From NCBI RefSeq assembly GCF_013362995.1, contig NZ_JABWDV010000222.1, positions 1-43,230 of the forward strand: a stretch of DNA of 43,230 nt. The letters are read 5' to 3'. Made by a program: the position numbers and the translations under genes. Below are positions 34,561 to 43,230 of this stretch, in pieces. This DNA is from Streptomyces sp. TRM64462 (GTDB lineage Bacteria; Actinomycetota; Actinomycetes; Streptomycetales; Streptomycetaceae). The notes under the pieces are model-generated. The model was not told where the DNA came from. It searched no databases and saw only the letters and a program-made list of their open reading frames with translations. Each line of letters starts with the position of its first letter. The stretch's first letter is position 1.

Positions 34561-36438
34561 GTGACGAGCAGCAGGCTGGAACCCCCCACGTACACCACCG
34601 GCGCACACCGGGCGCAGGGCAGTGCGCCCCGGAGCGGGTCCCGGACGCTCGCGCAGAGCCCGCCCGCCCGGTACGAGCCGTACCTCGACGGCCTGTTCAC
34701 ATACTGCCTCTCGGTGCTCTGCGACCACGAAACGGCCACCGCCGTACTCGGTGACGTCCTGGCCATCGCCGAACGCCAGTACGGGCGCTCGCCCGCGGAA
34801 GAGCCCCGCCGCAAGGCGTGGCTGTACGCCCTCGCCCGTTGGGCCTGCCTCCGCGCGCTCACCGAGCAGCGCCGCCGCCGGCAGGGCGCCCACGCGGGCC
34901 GTCAGGCCGCCCACGCCTCCGGGCGTCCCCCGTCCGGGCGTCGGCCGTACGGCCGTACGCAGACCCGCCCCCCGGCCCGGCCGCCCGCCACCGAGGAGGC
35001 CCCGCGGGCCGGCGAGGAGACCACCGACGAGCGCCGCCGCGAGCTTGCCCTGCTGGCCTGGCCCGAGGCCGCCGGCACCACCCCGGAGCAGCGCGAGGCC
35101 CTGGAGCTGGCCGTACGCCACCAGCTCGGCGCGCCCGAGGTCGCCGCCGTGCTCGGCATGGCCCCGCAGACCGCCCGAGAGCTGCTGTCCACGGCCGCCT
35201 GCGAGGTCGAGCGCACCCGCGCCGCGCTCGCCGTCGTCGAGACCGGCACGTGCTCGGCCGTCGCCCGGCTCACCGGCGACCACCAGGTGCTGCTGTCGGC
35301 GGCGCTGCGCCGCGAGCTCGTCCGGCACGTCGACGACTGCCCGCTGTGCCGCCGCGTCGCCGAGCGCGCCGAGGCCGCGGGGCCCTGGCCCGGCTCGACG
35401 GTCACGCCCGCGACGCTGCCGCTGGTCGAGGCGCCGCGGTCCGCCGCGTACGTGGCGATGGTGCACGCGCCCCGCGCCCGCTCGGCCGGGCCCCGGTTCG
35501 GCCGCGACGGCTTCCCGCTGGACCCGAAGGACCACGCGGCCCGCCGCGACCGGATGCGCGCCCGCGCGGTGACCACCACGGTCGTCGCCACCGTCATCGC
35601 CGCGCCCGTCCTCGCCCTGTGGGCCGCCTACCGGGGCGACCAGGCGGCCGGCGACGGGCGCGGCGACCCCGCCGTCACGGCCGCCGACGAGACCGGCTCC
35701 GAAGCCGCGGGCCGCCAGGGCCGGCAGCACTACGAGAACACCGGCAACACCCGCACCGGCGGCCCCGACCCCCGCTTCCGTACGCCCAGCCAGGCCCCCG
35801 ACGTCACGGTCGAGGTCATCACGCCCGGCACCCCGCTGCCCTCCACGAGCTCCGGACAGCCCGGCGGGCCCGGCAGGATCACGGTTGCCGCGCAGCCCCA
35901 CGGCGACACCACGATGCTCAAGCTCACCGCGTCCGGCGGCGGCCCCGTCGCCTGGTCCCTGTGGACGGACGCGCCCTGGCTGTACGCGAGCCGCACGTCC
36001 GGCAGGCTGGAGCCCGGCCGGTCCGAGACCGTGTACATCACCGTCGACCACGACCGGCAGCCGCGGGGCGCCTGGAGCGCGCGCGTCGGCGTCAACCCGT
36101 CCGGCGCGGTCATCGGCATCGAGGGCAACGGGCCCAAGCGGCCGCCCGCCCAGCAGCCCCCCACGCACACTGGACGGCCCACGCCGGACCCGAGGCCGCA
36201 GCCATCGTCGCCCCCCGGTACGGCGAGCCCCGCGCCCCGCCCCACACCTCCGCCGTCCTCGACGTCGCCGGGCCCCGGCACCGGCACCGACCCGGGCACG
36301 CCCCCGCCCTCCTCCGAACCGCCGTCGTCGACACCCCCGCCCTCGTCGAGCGCACCGCCCCCGGCCGACGACCCGCCACCGGAGCCGGCCCCGCCCCCGC
36401 CGAACGAGCCCGCCGGCTCCCCGGCCCCGACGGGCTGA
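34561..36438 (+). CDS. Membrane protein with sigma-factor-like N-terminus, BACON-like domain and Pro-rich tail
   Basis: About 625 aa, apparently a mosaic. Residues ~37-100 (YEPYLDGLFTYCLSVLCDHE, TATAVLGDVLAIAERQYG, KAWLYALARWACLRALTE) recall ECF sigma region 2. Residues ~155-215 (LALLAWPEAAGTTPEQREAL, VRHQLGAPEVAAVLGMAPQT) recall region 4. Residues ~240-275 (LRRELVRHVDDCPLCRRVAE) look like an anti-sigma zinc-finger motif. One transmembrane helix follows at ~336-358 (TTTVVATVIAAPVLALWAAY). The extracellular part has a BACON-like beta domain (~432-520: AWSLWTDAPWLYASRTSGRL, ETVYITVDHD) and a ~100-residue Pro/Ser tail. GTG 34561 is preferred by sequence character; GTG 34534 is possible. It may link envelope state to transcription, but key sigma residues may be lost. 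Inference. Confidence 0.78.
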   Translation: MTSSRLEPPTYTTGAHRAQGSAPRSGSRTLAQSPPARYEPYLDGLFTYCLSVLCDHETATAVLGDVLAIAERQYGRSPAEEPRRKAWLYALARWACLRALTEQRRRRQGAHAGRQAAHASGRPPSGRRPYGRTQTRPPARPPATEEAPRAGEETTDERRRELALLAWPEAAGTTPEQREALELAVRHQLGAPEVAAVLGMAPQTARELLSTAACEVERTRAALAVVETGTCSAVARLTGDHQVLLSAALRRELVRHVDDCPLCRRVAERAEAAGPWPGSTVTPATLPLVEAPRSAAYVAMVHAPRARSAGPRFGRDGFPLDPKDHAARRDRMRARAVTTTVVATVIAAPVLALWAAYRGDQAAGDGRGDPAVTAADETGSEAAGRQGRQHYENTGNTRTGGPDPRFRTPSQAPDVTVEVITPGTPLPSTSSGQPGGPGRITVAAQPHGDTTMLKLTASGGGPVAWSLWTDAPWLYASRTSGRLEPGRSETVYITVDHDRQPRGAWSARVGVNPSGAVIGIEGNGPKRPPAQQPPTHTGRPTPDPRPQPSSPPGTASPAPRPTPPPSSTSPGPGTGTDPGTPPPSSEPPSSTPPPSSSAPPPADDPPPEPAPPPPNEPAGSPAPTG

Positions 36439-36519
36439 CCACCGGCTGCCCCCCATGCTGACTCCCGGGCCGACTCCCCGGGCCGACCCCCTCCGGGCCG
36501 CCCCCCCGCAGCCGCCGTC

Positions 36520-37416
36520 CTACCGCGCCGGATCCGCCGGGTGCGGGGCCACCAGCGGGAGCTGCGACGCGAGCCGCGCCTCGCACAGCCCGACCAGCAC
36601 GTCGTACGCCGCCTTGCCCATCAGCTCGGTCAGCTCAGGCCGGTACGTCACGTACACCGGCTCGCCCGCGCCGTGCGCCGACGTCGCCGACGTGCACCAC
36701 CAGTGCAGGTCATGGCCGCCCGGACCCCAGCCCCTGCGGTCGTACTCACCGATCGACACCTGGAGGACCTTCGTGTCGTCCGGCCGCTCGATCCAGTCGT
36801 ACGTACGCCGGACCGGGAGCTGCCAGCAGACGTCCGGCTTGGTCTCCAGCGGCTCCTTGCCCTCCCGCAGCGCCAGGATGTGCAGCGCGCACCCGGCACC
36901 GCCCGCGAAGCCCGGCCGGTTCTGGAAGACGCACGAGCCCTTCCAGCGCCGCGTCTGCCGCTCACCGTCCTCGTCGAGCTGCACCCAGCCGCTCTCGGCG
37001 CCCACGTCGTGGAACTGCCACAGCTCCGGCGTGAGACGGGCCACATGCGTCGCGACCCGCTGCTCGTCCTCCTCGTCCGAGAAGTGCGCGCCCAGCGTGC
37101 AGCAGCCGTCGTCCGCCCGGCCCGCCTGGATGCCCTGGCAGCCGCTGCCGAAGACGCACGTCCACCGCGACGTGAGCCACGTCAGGTCGCAGCGGAAGAC
37201 CTGCTCCTCGTCCGCCGGGTCCGGGAACTCCACCCACGCGCGCGGGAAGTCGAGGCCCTTCTCGTCGCTCACGTCCTCGCCGCTCACGTCCTGGGTGCCC
37301 GGGACGTCCGAGGCATCCCGGGCATCCGGAACCATCGCCACCGCGCCCTCCCGGGCCTTGTCGCGCTTCTTGCCGGCCCCGGATTTGCCCGGCTTGGCCT
37401 TCTTCGTCTTTGGCAC
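36520..37416 (-). CDS. Conserved Cys-rich cytoplasmic protein (Rv0495c-like)
   Basis: 298 aa with a Lys/Gly-rich N-terminus and no export signal. Many Cys and Trp occur in conserved-looking blocks: [70 protein letters not shown] and [10 protein letters not shown]. The spacing suggests a metal or iron-sulfur site, loosely like YkgJ/DUF3109 proteins. Start GTG 37416. It is divergent from a Ppx/GppA phosphatase; in M. tuberculosis a similar conserved hypothetical (Rv0495c) lies divergent from the exopolyphosphatase gene Rv0496, so the pairing is conserved. No reaction can be assigned. Confidence 0.75.
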   Translation of the reverse strand: MPKTKKAKPGKSGAGKKRDKAREGAVAMVPDARDASDVPGTQDVSGEDVSDEKGLDFPRAWVEFPDPADEEQVFRCDLTWLTSRWTCVFGSGCQGIQAGRADDGCCTLGAHFSDEEDEQRVATHVARLTPELWQFHDVGAESGWVQLDEDGERQTRRWKGSCVFQNRPGFAGGAGCALHILALREGKEPLETKPDVCWQLPVRRTYDWIERPDDTKVLQVSIGEYDRRGWGPGGHDLHWWCTSATSAHGAGEPVYVTYRPELTELMGKAAYDVLVGLCEARLASQLPLVAPHPADPAR

Positions 37417-37465
37417 AGCTCCAGCGTATGCGGAGCCCGCCCACCGACGGGGTTAGCGTTCAGGC

Positions 37466-38395
37466 ATGAGACTCGGAGTCCTCGACGTCGGTTCGAACAC
37501 GGTGCACCTGCTGGTCATGGACGCGCACCCCGGCGCCCGGCCGCTGCCCGCCCACTCGCACAAGGCGGAGCTGCGCCTCGCCGAACTGCTCGACGCGGAC
37601 GGTGCGGTCGGCGCGCCGGGCGTCGACCGGCTCGTCACGATCATCGGGGACGCCGTGCACACCGCCGAGGAGAAGGGCTGCGAGGCCGTCCTCCCCTTCG
37701 CGACCTCCGCGATCCGCGACGCCTCCAACGCCGACGCCGTCCTCGCGCGCGTGCAGGCCGAGACCGGCGTCGACCTCCAGGTGCTGACCGGTGAGGAAGA
37801 GGCCCGGCTCACCTTCCTGGCCGCCCGTCGCTGGTTCGGCTGGTCCGCCGGCAAACTGCTGCTCCTCGACATCGGCGGCGGCTCCCTGGAGATCGCGTAC
37901 GGCATGGACGAGGAGCCCGACGCGGCCGTGTCCCTGCCGCTCGGCGCCGGACGGCTCACCGCCGGCTGGCTGCCCGGCAACCCGCCGGACCCCGCCGACG
38001 TGAAGGCGCTGCGCCGCCACGTACGGGCGCAGATAGCGCGGACGGTCGGTGAGTTCGCGCGGTTCGGCAGGCCCGACCACGTCGTCGCCACGTCCAAGAC
38101 GTTCAAGCAGCTCGCCCGCATCGCCGGCGCGCCCGGCTCCGGCGAGGGCCTCTACGTGCAGCGCGTCCTGAGTCGTACGTCACTCGAGGGCTGGGTCCCG
38201 AAGCTCGCCGCCATGACCGTCGAACAGCGCCGCGACCTGCCCGGCGTGTCGGAGGGCCGGGCCGCACAGCTCCTGGCCGGGGCGCTGGTCGCGGAGGGCG
38301 CGATGGACCTGTTCGGGGTCGAGGAGCTGGAGATCTGCCCCTGGGCGCTGCGCGAGGGCGTCATCCTGCGCCGCCTCGACCACCTCCCCGAGTGA
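37466..38395 (+). CDS. Ppx/GppA-family exopolyphosphatase / pppGpp phosphatase
   Basis: 309 aa, the short actinobacterial form with only the ASKHA core. [20 protein letters not shown] is the phosphate-1 loop. Then come [33 protein letters not shown] with the catalytic-type Glu, [16 protein letters not shown] (phosphate 2), [10 protein letters not shown] and [20 protein letters not shown]. Members hydrolyse inorganic polyphosphate and/or the pppGpp 5' phosphate; which is favoured here cannot be read from sequence. ATG 37466 is clear. Its stop overlaps the next gene (GTGA), so the two are probably coupled. Confidence 0.93.
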   Translation: MRLGVLDVGSNTVHLLVMDAHPGARPLPAHSHKAELRLAELLDADGAVGAPGVDRLVTIIGDAVHTAEEKGCEAVLPFATSAIRDASNADAVLARVQAETGVDLQVLTGEEEARLTFLAARRWFGWSAGKLLLLDIGGGSLEIAYGMDEEPDAAVSLPLGAGRLTAGWLPGNPPDPADVKALRRHVRAQIARTVGEFARFGRPDHVVATSKTFKQLARIAGAPGSGEGLYVQRVLSRTSLEGWVPKLAAMTVEQRRDLPGVSEGRAAQLLAGALVAEGAMDLFGVEELEICPWALREGVILRRLDHLPE

Positions 38396-39432
38396 CAGTT
38401 CGGGCCCGTACGCTGTCCCTCGTGGCAGAACGAGCGGCGGAGGAGTCGGCGGCGGGCCCGACCGCGGAACGGACCGCTGGACGGACCGCTGAACGGCGTG
38501 CGTCGAGGCGGCAGGAGCGGCGAGAGCGCCAGCAGCCCGCGGGGACGACAGTGCCGACACGGCCGGCGGGGCCGGCGGAGCACCGGGAGCCGGCGGCGCG
38601 GCCGCACGAACCGGCCGCGGAGTCCGTCCTGCGCGTCCCCGACGCGAAGATCGCCCTGTCCACGGCCTCGGTCTACCCCGAGTCGACCGCCACCGCCTTC
38701 GAGGTGGCCTCCCGCCTCGGCTACGACGGGGTCGAGGTCATGGTGTGGACCGACCCCGTCAGCCAGGACCTGGAGGCGCTGCGCCGCCTCTCCGACTACC
38801 ACCAGGTGCCCGTCCTCGCCGTCCACGCCCCCTGCCTGCTGATCACCCAGCGCGTCTGGTCCACCGACCCGTGGGTCAAGCTCCAGCGCGCCCGCGCCGC
38901 CGCCGAGAAGCTCGGCGCGTCGACCGTCGTCGTGCACCCGCCGTTCCGCTGGCAGCGCCAGTACGCGCGCGACTTCGTCACCGGCATCTGGCGGATGGCC
39001 CACGAGACGGACGTACGGTTCGCCGTCGAGAACATGTACCCGTGGCGCTACCGCGACCGCGAGATGCTCGCGTACGCACCCGAGTGGGACGTCACCAAGG
39101 ACGACTACCGCCACTTCACGATCGACCTGTCCCACACCGCCACCGCCCGCACCGACGCCCTCGCCATGGCGTCCCGCATGGGCGACCGCCTCGGCCACGT
39201 CCACCTCGCGGACGGGCGCGGCTCCGCGAAGGACGAGCACCTGGTGCCCGGCCGCGGCACGCAGCCGTGCGCCGAGCTCCTGGAGCACCTGGCCCGTACC
39301 GGCTTCGACGGGCACGTCGTCATCGAGGTCAACACCCGGCGCGCCATGTCCGCCGCCGAACGCGAGGCCGACCTCGCCGAGGCCCTGGCCTTCACGCGGC
39401 TGCACCTGGCGTCGGCCGCCCGCGTCCCGTGA
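38392..39432 (+). CDS. Sugar phosphate isomerase/epimerase-like TIM-barrel protein (AP-endonuclease 2 fold)
   Basis: 346 aa. The xylose isomerase-like TIM barrel spans about 84-340: [90 protein letters not shown] and [12 protein letters not shown]. The His/Glu/Asp residues that would bind divalent metal are kept. The first ~80 residues are an Arg/Glu/Ala-rich disordered extension. GTG 38392 overlaps the upstream stop, while GTG 38422 is an alternative. A similar gene (Rv0498) lies near the exopolyphosphatase gene in M. tuberculosis. Substrate unknown. Confidence 0.85.
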   Translation: MTVRARTLSLVAERAAEESAAGPTAERTAGRTAERRASRRQERRERQQPAGTTVPTRPAGPAEHREPAARPHEPAAESVLRVPDAKIALSTASVYPESTATAFEVASRLGYDGVEVMVWTDPVSQDLEALRRLSDYHQVPVLAVHAPCLLITQRVWSTDPWVKLQRARAAAEKLGASTVVVHPPFRWQRQYARDFVTGIWRMAHETDVRFAVENMYPWRYRDREMLAYAPEWDVTKDDYRHFTIDLSHTATARTDALAMASRMGDRLGHVHLADGRGSAKDEHLVPGRGTQPCAELLEHLARTGFDGHVVIEVNTRRAMSAAEREADLAEALAFTRLHLASAARVP

Positions 39433-40046
39433 CCGGCGCCCCACGCGCGCGTAGGGGCCGCGGCCGCCCGCCCGCCGCGGAGCGCACCGAGGGCCCCGGC
39501 GCCCGCGAGCGGATCCTGGAGGCCGCCCGCACCGAGTTCGCGGAGCGCGGCTACGACAAGACGTCCGTCCGCGGCATCGCCAAGGCGGCCGGGGTCGACG
39601 CCGCCCTCGTCCACCACTACTTCGGTACGAAGGACGAGGTCTTCGCGGCCGCCATCGAGGTGTCCTTCGAGCCCGCCCTGGTCGTCCCGGCCGTCCTCGG
39701 GGCGGGCCCCGAAGGCATCGGCGAGCGGCTGGCCCGCTACTTCATCGGCGTCTGGGAGAACCCCGCGACCAGGACCCCGCTCCTGGCGATCATCCGCTCC
39801 GCCCTCACCCACGAGGCCGCCGCCAAGGTGCTGCGCGGCTTCGTGCTGCGCCGCATCCTGGAGCGGGTCGCCGCCGAGCTGCGCGTACCCGACCCGAAGT
39901 TCCGGGCGGAGCTGGCGGCGTCCCACATGATCGGCATCGCGATCCTGCGATATGTGATCAAGGTGGAGCCGCTCGCGTCGGCCGACCCGGACGCCATCGT
40001 GGCGATGGTGGCCCCGACCCTCCAGCGGTACCTCACCGAAGCGTGA
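39429..40046 (+). CDS. TetR/AcrR-family transcriptional regulator
   Basis: 205 aa. After a basic N-terminus ([17 protein letters not shown]) the helix-turn-helix is [45 protein letters not shown], about residues 26-72. The C-terminal ligand domain ([37 protein letters not shown]) fits the common TetR_C form. Start GTG 39429 overlaps the stop of the TIM-barrel gene (GTGA), implying coupled translation of three genes from 37466. The effector and target are unknown; the promoter region of ilvD directly downstream is one candidate. Confidence 0.93.
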   Translation: MTGAPRARRGRGRPPAAERTEGPGARERILEAARTEFAERGYDKTSVRGIAKAAGVDAALVHHYFGTKDEVFAAAIEVSFEPALVVPAVLGAGPEGIGERLARYFIGVWENPATRTPLLAIIRSALTHEAAAKVLRGFVLRRILERVAAELRVPDPKFRAELAASHMIGIAILRYVIKVEPLASADPDAIVAMVAPTLQRYLTEA

Positions 40047-40083
40047 GCATCGCGTCCCGCTATCCGGACGAACTGTCCAGATC

Positions 40084-40111
40084 TTGGAGCAGCGGCGTAC
40101 GCTCGTAGACG
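40084..40111 (+). promoter_or_regulatory. Candidate ilvD promoter
   Basis: TTGGAG (40084-40089) and TAGACG (40106-40111) separated by 16 bp approximate the TTGACN/TAGRNT promoter of the principal streptomycete sigma factor. This would give a ~50-nt leader before ATG 40169. Confidence 0.35.
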
Positions 40112-40112
40112 T

Positions 40113-40147
40113 CAGATCTCTCTGACCAGATCTCTTTTCAGATCTCT
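40113..40147. repeat. Three CAGATCTCT direct repeats in the ilvD leader
   Basis: Copies at 40113-40121, 40127-40135 and 40139-40147 (spacings 14 and 12 bp), with a partial CAGATCTT at 40079-40086 overlapping the candidate promoter. This AT-richer block ends just before the ribosome binding site. It is possibly a regulator-binding array. Confidence 0.6.
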
Positions 40148-40168
40148 TTGTTTGAGGAGCGAGCGACG

Positions 40169-42022
40169 ATGCCCGAGCTGAGGTCCCGCACTGTCACCCA
40201 CGGCCGCAACATGGCGGGCGCACGCGCCCTTATGCGCGCCTCCGGTGTAGCGGGCGAGGACATCGGCCGCAAGCCCATCATCGCCGTCGCCAACTCCTTC
40301 ACGGAGTTCGTCCCCGGCCACACGCACCTCCAGCCGGTCGGCCGGATCGTCAGCGAGGCCATCAAGGCCGCGGGCGCCATCCCGCGCGAGTTCAACACGA
40401 TCGCCGTCGACGACGGCATCGCCATGGGCCACGGCGGCATGCTCTACTCGCTGCCCTCCCGCGACCTGATCGCGGACAGCGTGGAGTACATGGTCGAGGC
40501 GCACTGCGCCGACGCGCTCATCTGCATCTCCAACTGCGACAAGATCACCCCCGGCATGCTGATGGCCGCGCTGCGCCTCGACATCCCGACGGTCTTCGTC
40601 TCCGGCGGCCCCATGGAGTCCGGCCGCGCCACCCTCGTCGACGGCACGGTCCGCACACTCGACCTCGTCGACGCCATCTCGGACGCCGTCAACGACAAGA
40701 TCTCGGACGAGGACATCCTCCGTATCGAGGAGAACGCCTGCCCGACCTGCGGATCCTGTTCCGGCATGTTCACCGCCAACTCGATGAACTGCCTGACCGA
40801 GGCCATCGGCCTCTCCCTCCCCGGCAACGGCTCGGTCCTCGCCACGCACACCGCCCGCAAGGCGCTGTACGAGAACGCCGGGCGCACGGTCGTCGAGCTC
40901 ACGAAGCGCTACTACGAGGAGGGCGACGCGTCGGTCCTGCCGCGCTCCATCGCGTCGTTCGCGGCGTTCGAGAACGCCATGGCCCTCGACATCGCCATGG
41001 GCGGCTCCACCAACACGATCCTGCACCTGCTGGCCGCCGCCCAGGAGGCGGGCGTCCCGTTCGGCCTGGAGGAGATCGACGCCGTCTCGCGCCGCGTCCC
41101 CTGCCTGGCGAAGGTCGCGCCGAACGTCGCCAAGGACCGCACGTACTACATGGAGGACGTGCACCGCGCCGGCGGCATCCCCGCCCTCCTGGGCGAGCTG
41201 CACCGCGCCGGCCTCCTCAACGAGGACGTGACCTCCGTGCACAGCCCGTCCCTCGCGGACTGGCTGAAGACCTGGGACGTGCGCGGCGGCTCCCCGTCCG
41301 CCGAGGCCGTCGAACTGTGGCACGCGGCACCGGGCTGCCGGCGCTCCGCCGAGGCCTTCTCGCAGTCCGAGCGCTGGGAGGAGCTGGACGAGGACGCCGA
41401 GGGCGGCTGCATCCGCTCCGCCGAGCACGCGTACTCCAAGGACGGCGGCCTCGCGGTGCTGAGGGGCAACCTCGCCGTGGACGGCTGCGTTGTGAAGACG
41501 GCCGGCGTCGACGAGTCGATCTGGACGTTCGAAGGCCCCGCCGTCGTCTGCGAGTCGCAGGACGAGGCCGTCGAGAAGATCCTCAACAAGCAGGTCAAGG
41601 ACGGCGACGTCGTCGTCATCCGCTACGAGGGCCCCAAGGGCGGCCCCGGCATGCAGGAGATGCTGTACCCGACGTCGTTCCTCAAGGGCCGGGGCCTGGG
41701 CAAGACCTGCGCCCTGATCACCGACGGCCGCTTCTCGGGCGGCACGTCCGGCCTGTCCATCGGCCACGCGTCACCGGAGGCGGCGAGCGGCGGCACGATC
41801 GCCCTGGTCGAGGACGGCGACCGCATCCGCATCGACATCCCGAACCGCGCGATCGAGCTGCTCGTCGACGACGCCACGCTCGACGCCCGGCGCGCGGCGC
41901 TGAACGGCGTGTACGCGCCGAAGAACCGCGACCGCAAGGTGTCGGCGGCCCTGCGCGCGTACGCGGCGATGGCGACGAGCGCCGACAAGGGCGCGGTCCG
42001 GGACGTCACGAAGCTCGCCTGA
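40169..42022 (+). CDS. ilvD: Dihydroxy-acid dehydratase
   Basis: Dehydrates 2,3-dihydroxy-isovalerate and -methylvalerate in valine/isoleucine (and pantoate) synthesis, using an Fe-S cluster. 617 aa: [40 protein letters not shown], the first cluster Cys in [20 protein letters not shown], the second in [38 protein letters not shown], and the C-terminal [20 protein letters not shown]. The length and the [14 protein letters not shown] ending match the long IlvD form. ATG 40169 follows GAGGAGCG about ten bases upstream. Its product ketoisovalerate is also the precursor of pantoate, used by PanC at 6778. Confidence 0.98.
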   Translation: MPELRSRTVTHGRNMAGARALMRASGVAGEDIGRKPIIAVANSFTEFVPGHTHLQPVGRIVSEAIKAAGAIPREFNTIAVDDGIAMGHGGMLYSLPSRDLIADSVEYMVEAHCADALICISNCDKITPGMLMAALRLDIPTVFVSGGPMESGRATLVDGTVRTLDLVDAISDAVNDKISDEDILRIEENACPTCGSCSGMFTANSMNCLTEAIGLSLPGNGSVLATHTARKALYENAGRTVVELTKRYYEEGDASVLPRSIASFAAFENAMALDIAMGGSTNTILHLLAAAQEAGVPFGLEEIDAVSRRVPCLAKVAPNVAKDRTYYMEDVHRAGGIPALLGELHRAGLLNEDVTSVHSPSLADWLKTWDVRGGSPSAEAVELWHAAPGCRRSAEAFSQSERWEELDEDAEGGCIRSAEHAYSKDGGLAVLRGNLAVDGCVVKTAGVDESIWTFEGPAVVCESQDEAVEKILNKQVKDGDVVVIRYEGPKGGPGMQEMLYPTSFLKGRGLGKTCALITDGRFSGGTSGLSIGHASPEAASGGTIALVEDGDRIRIDIPNRAIELLVDDATLDARRAALNGVYAPKNRDRKVSAALRAYAAMATSADKGAVRDVTKLA

Positions 42023-42098
42023 GGCTCTGCCCTGCCAGGCGCCCGGCACCCGGCGCCCGGACGACCCGGTCCCGCGCCGGCCCCGGCGCCCTGCCCCA

Positions 42099-42130
42099 GG
42101 GAGCAGTACGAGCAGTACGAGCAGTACGAG
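42099..42130. repeat. Tandem GAGCAGTAC repeats downstream of ilvD
   Basis: Three 9-bp copies lie in tandem immediately before the terminator-like hairpin. Non-coding; no function is evident. Confidence 0.65.
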
Positions 42131-42163
42131 CGACCCGGTGCGGTTCACCACCGCGCCGGGTCG
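42131..42163. terminator. Bidirectional terminator-like hairpin between ilvD and the beta-propeller gene
   Basis: A 14-bp stem (42131-42144 with 42150-42163, one G-T pair) has a 5-nt loop. It lies between convergent genes, and the right arm covers the last codons of the minus-strand gene, whose stop is at 42147-42145. No T-run on either side. Confidence 0.7.
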
Positions 42164-43230
42164 TCCGCCTCCACGGCGAAGACCGACCCGTCGGGCGCCG
42201 ACGCGAACACCTTGCCGTCCGTGACGACCGGCGCCGGCAGCAGCGGCGCGAGGCCCCCGCGCCCGCCCGCCGCCATACGCGGCGGGGTCTGCCCGGCCAG
42301 CACGCCCCGCGTGGCGTCCACCGCGAGCAGCCGCCCGTCGCCCGCCGACAGCACGACGTGCCCGTTCGGCGCGACGACCGGCCGTGACACGCGCGCGGCG
42401 CCCGTCTCCAGGCGCCACCGTTCCGTACGCCCGTCCAGGTCGACCGCCGTGAGCGCCCCGCCGGACCCGACGACGTACACCGTGTCGCCGTCCACCGCCG
42501 CCTGCGCCTGGTCCACGGCCGCGGTGAGCGCCACCCGCCGCCGGCTCCGGTCGCGGGTGTCGAGCCGTACGACCGCGTCCGTGTACTGCTCCTTGTCGGC
42601 GGACAGCAGCACGAGCGCGTCCGCCGTCGCCTGTACGGGGGTGAGGGAGCCCTTCAGCCGCTCGCTCCAGCGGACCGTGCCGTTCGCCGGGTCGACGGCG
42701 GTGACCAGGGTGGACGCCCCGTCGGCGGCGACGGCGGCCGCGAAGACGGTACGGGCCGGGGCGCCGCCGCCGGCAGGGCCCGCCACCCACTGGGCGCCGC
42801 CGGCGGCCAGGCGCTTCGTCCAGCGCTCGACGCCGGTCGCGGCGTCCAGGGCCCGCACGCGGCCGTCGGCGAGGACGGTCAGCACTGTGCCGTCGCTGTG
42901 CACGACCTGCGCGTACGCCCCGAGGCCGACGCCCCACCGCACGGCACCGCTACCGGGGTCGAGCGCCTCAAGGCGGGCGCCGCCCCCGCTCGCCGCCCCG
43001 GGGCTGACCGTGTGCAGCAGCCCGCCGTTCGGGACCAGGGCAGCGGCCTCGTCCGGGGCGGCGTCGGGCGCGCCGGAGGGCACGGACCAGGCCCGCGCCC
43101 CGTCGACGAGCCGCAGACGGGCCGCCTTCACACCGGGCGCGGCGCAGTAGAGCGCGGCGTCGGCCACGGCGCATACGGGCGGCCGGGTGCCGATGGCGCC
43201 CTGGGCCGCGCCGCCGGAGCCGGCCGCGTC
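42145..43230 (-). CDS. PQQ-like beta-propeller protein, C-terminal part (partial at right edge)
   Basis: The frame is open from the right edge to the stop at 42145. At least six propeller blades are visible, each with an (A/V)LDxxxGxxRW-type motif: LEALDPGSGAVRWGV, VRALDAATGVERWTK, VTAVDPANGTVRWSE, LTAVDLDGRTERWRL and LLAVDATRGVLAG, ending FAVEADDPARW. The upstream in-frame residues AAGSGGAAQGAIGTRPPVCA suggest a linker leading from another domain. In streptomycetes this type of propeller often forms the extracellular end of a serine/threonine kinase, and one is expected beside ilvD, but the kinase is outside the window. GTG 43167 is an in-frame codon, not the real start. Confidence 0.82.
   Translation of the reverse strand, partial: DAAGSGGAAQGAIGTRPPVCAVADAALYCAAPGVKAARLRLVDGARAWSVPSGAPDAAPDEAAALVPNGGLLHTVSPGAASGGGARLEALDPGSGAVRWGVGLGAYAQVVHSDGTVLTVLADGRVRALDAATGVERWTKRLAAGGAQWVAGPAGGGAPARTVFAAAVAADGASTLVTAVDPANGTVRWSERLKGSLTPVQATADALVLLSADKEQYTDAVVRLDTRDRSRRRVALTAAVDQAQAAVDGDTVYVVGSGGALTAVDLDGRTERWRLETGAARVSRPVVAPNGHVVLSAGDGRLLAVDATRGVLAGQTPPRMAAGGRGGLAPLLPAPVVTDGKVFASAPDGSVFAVEADDPARW

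Noticed and set aside
34512..34754. 80-aa ORF overlapping the start of the BACON-domain gene
   Set aside because: It is out of frame with the much better coding frame, and the protein is Arg/Pro/His-rich without any motif.

Overview
The window is a stretch of the conserved chromosomal core of a Streptomyces-like actinomycete. The evidence is the very high G+C with near-saturated G/C at third codon positions, frequent GTG starts, ATGA/GTGA start-stop overlaps, and a gene order that combines panC-nadB-nadC-coaX, lsr2, clpC, the sigE-cseA-cseB-cseC operon, disA, radA and ilvD. I see no tRNA, rRNA, insertion sequence, prophage or CRISPR array.

Layout. 1-5.7 kb: the N-terminal part of a SAM-dependent methyltransferase (cut by the left edge), a two-component pair (sensor kinase and NarL-type regulator), an ArsR-type regulator and a threonine-aldolase-like PLP enzyme. 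5.8-12.0 kb: a tightly packed cofactor operon, with a Rossmann/DUF2520 protein, PanC (unusually extended at both ends), NadB, NadC and CoaX, feeding CoA and NAD synthesis. 12.1-18.5 kb: two small hypotheticals closed by a textbook terminator, a BlaI-type regulator, a GNAT acetyltransferase, the nucleoid protein Lsr2, a convergent prim-pol-like protein, and the ClpC chaperone followed by another strong terminator. 18.6-21.8 kb: the most unusual locus, a trypco2-domain protein translationally coupled to a trypsin-NACHT-LRR protein. It is probably a conflict or antiphage module set between housekeeping genes, and a 20-bp-arm inverted repeat buries the first start codon.

21.9-30.5 kb is an envelope block: a class C penicillin-binding protein, a secreted M23 peptidase, the envelope-stress operon sigE-cseA-cseB-cseC, MutY and a PAP2 phosphatase. 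The cseB-cseC junction carries a 54-bp duplication of the cseC start that creates an 11-codon mini-ORF. 30.7-34.3 kb: a membrane-anchored Gly-rich protein, then RadA and DisA (DNA repair and c-di-AMP). 34.6-36.4 kb: a multidomain protein that joins sigma-factor-like and anti-sigma-like segments, one membrane helix, a BACON-like domain and a Pro-rich tail. 36.5-40.0 kb: a Cys-rich protein, a Ppx/GppA phosphatase, a TIM-barrel isomerase-like protein and a TetR regulator, an order that also recalls mycobacteria. 40.1-43.2 kb: IlvD, and the C-terminal beta-propeller of a protein cut by the right edge.

Most of the window is housekeeping and regulation. The candidates for something less described are the trypco2/trypsin-NACHT-LRR pair with its start-codon hairpin, the membrane-tethered sigma-like BACON protein, the cseC leader duplication, and the low-complexity extensions on PanC, the aldolase and the acetyltransferase. 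Functions were assigned from motifs and remembered gene order only; no database search was run.
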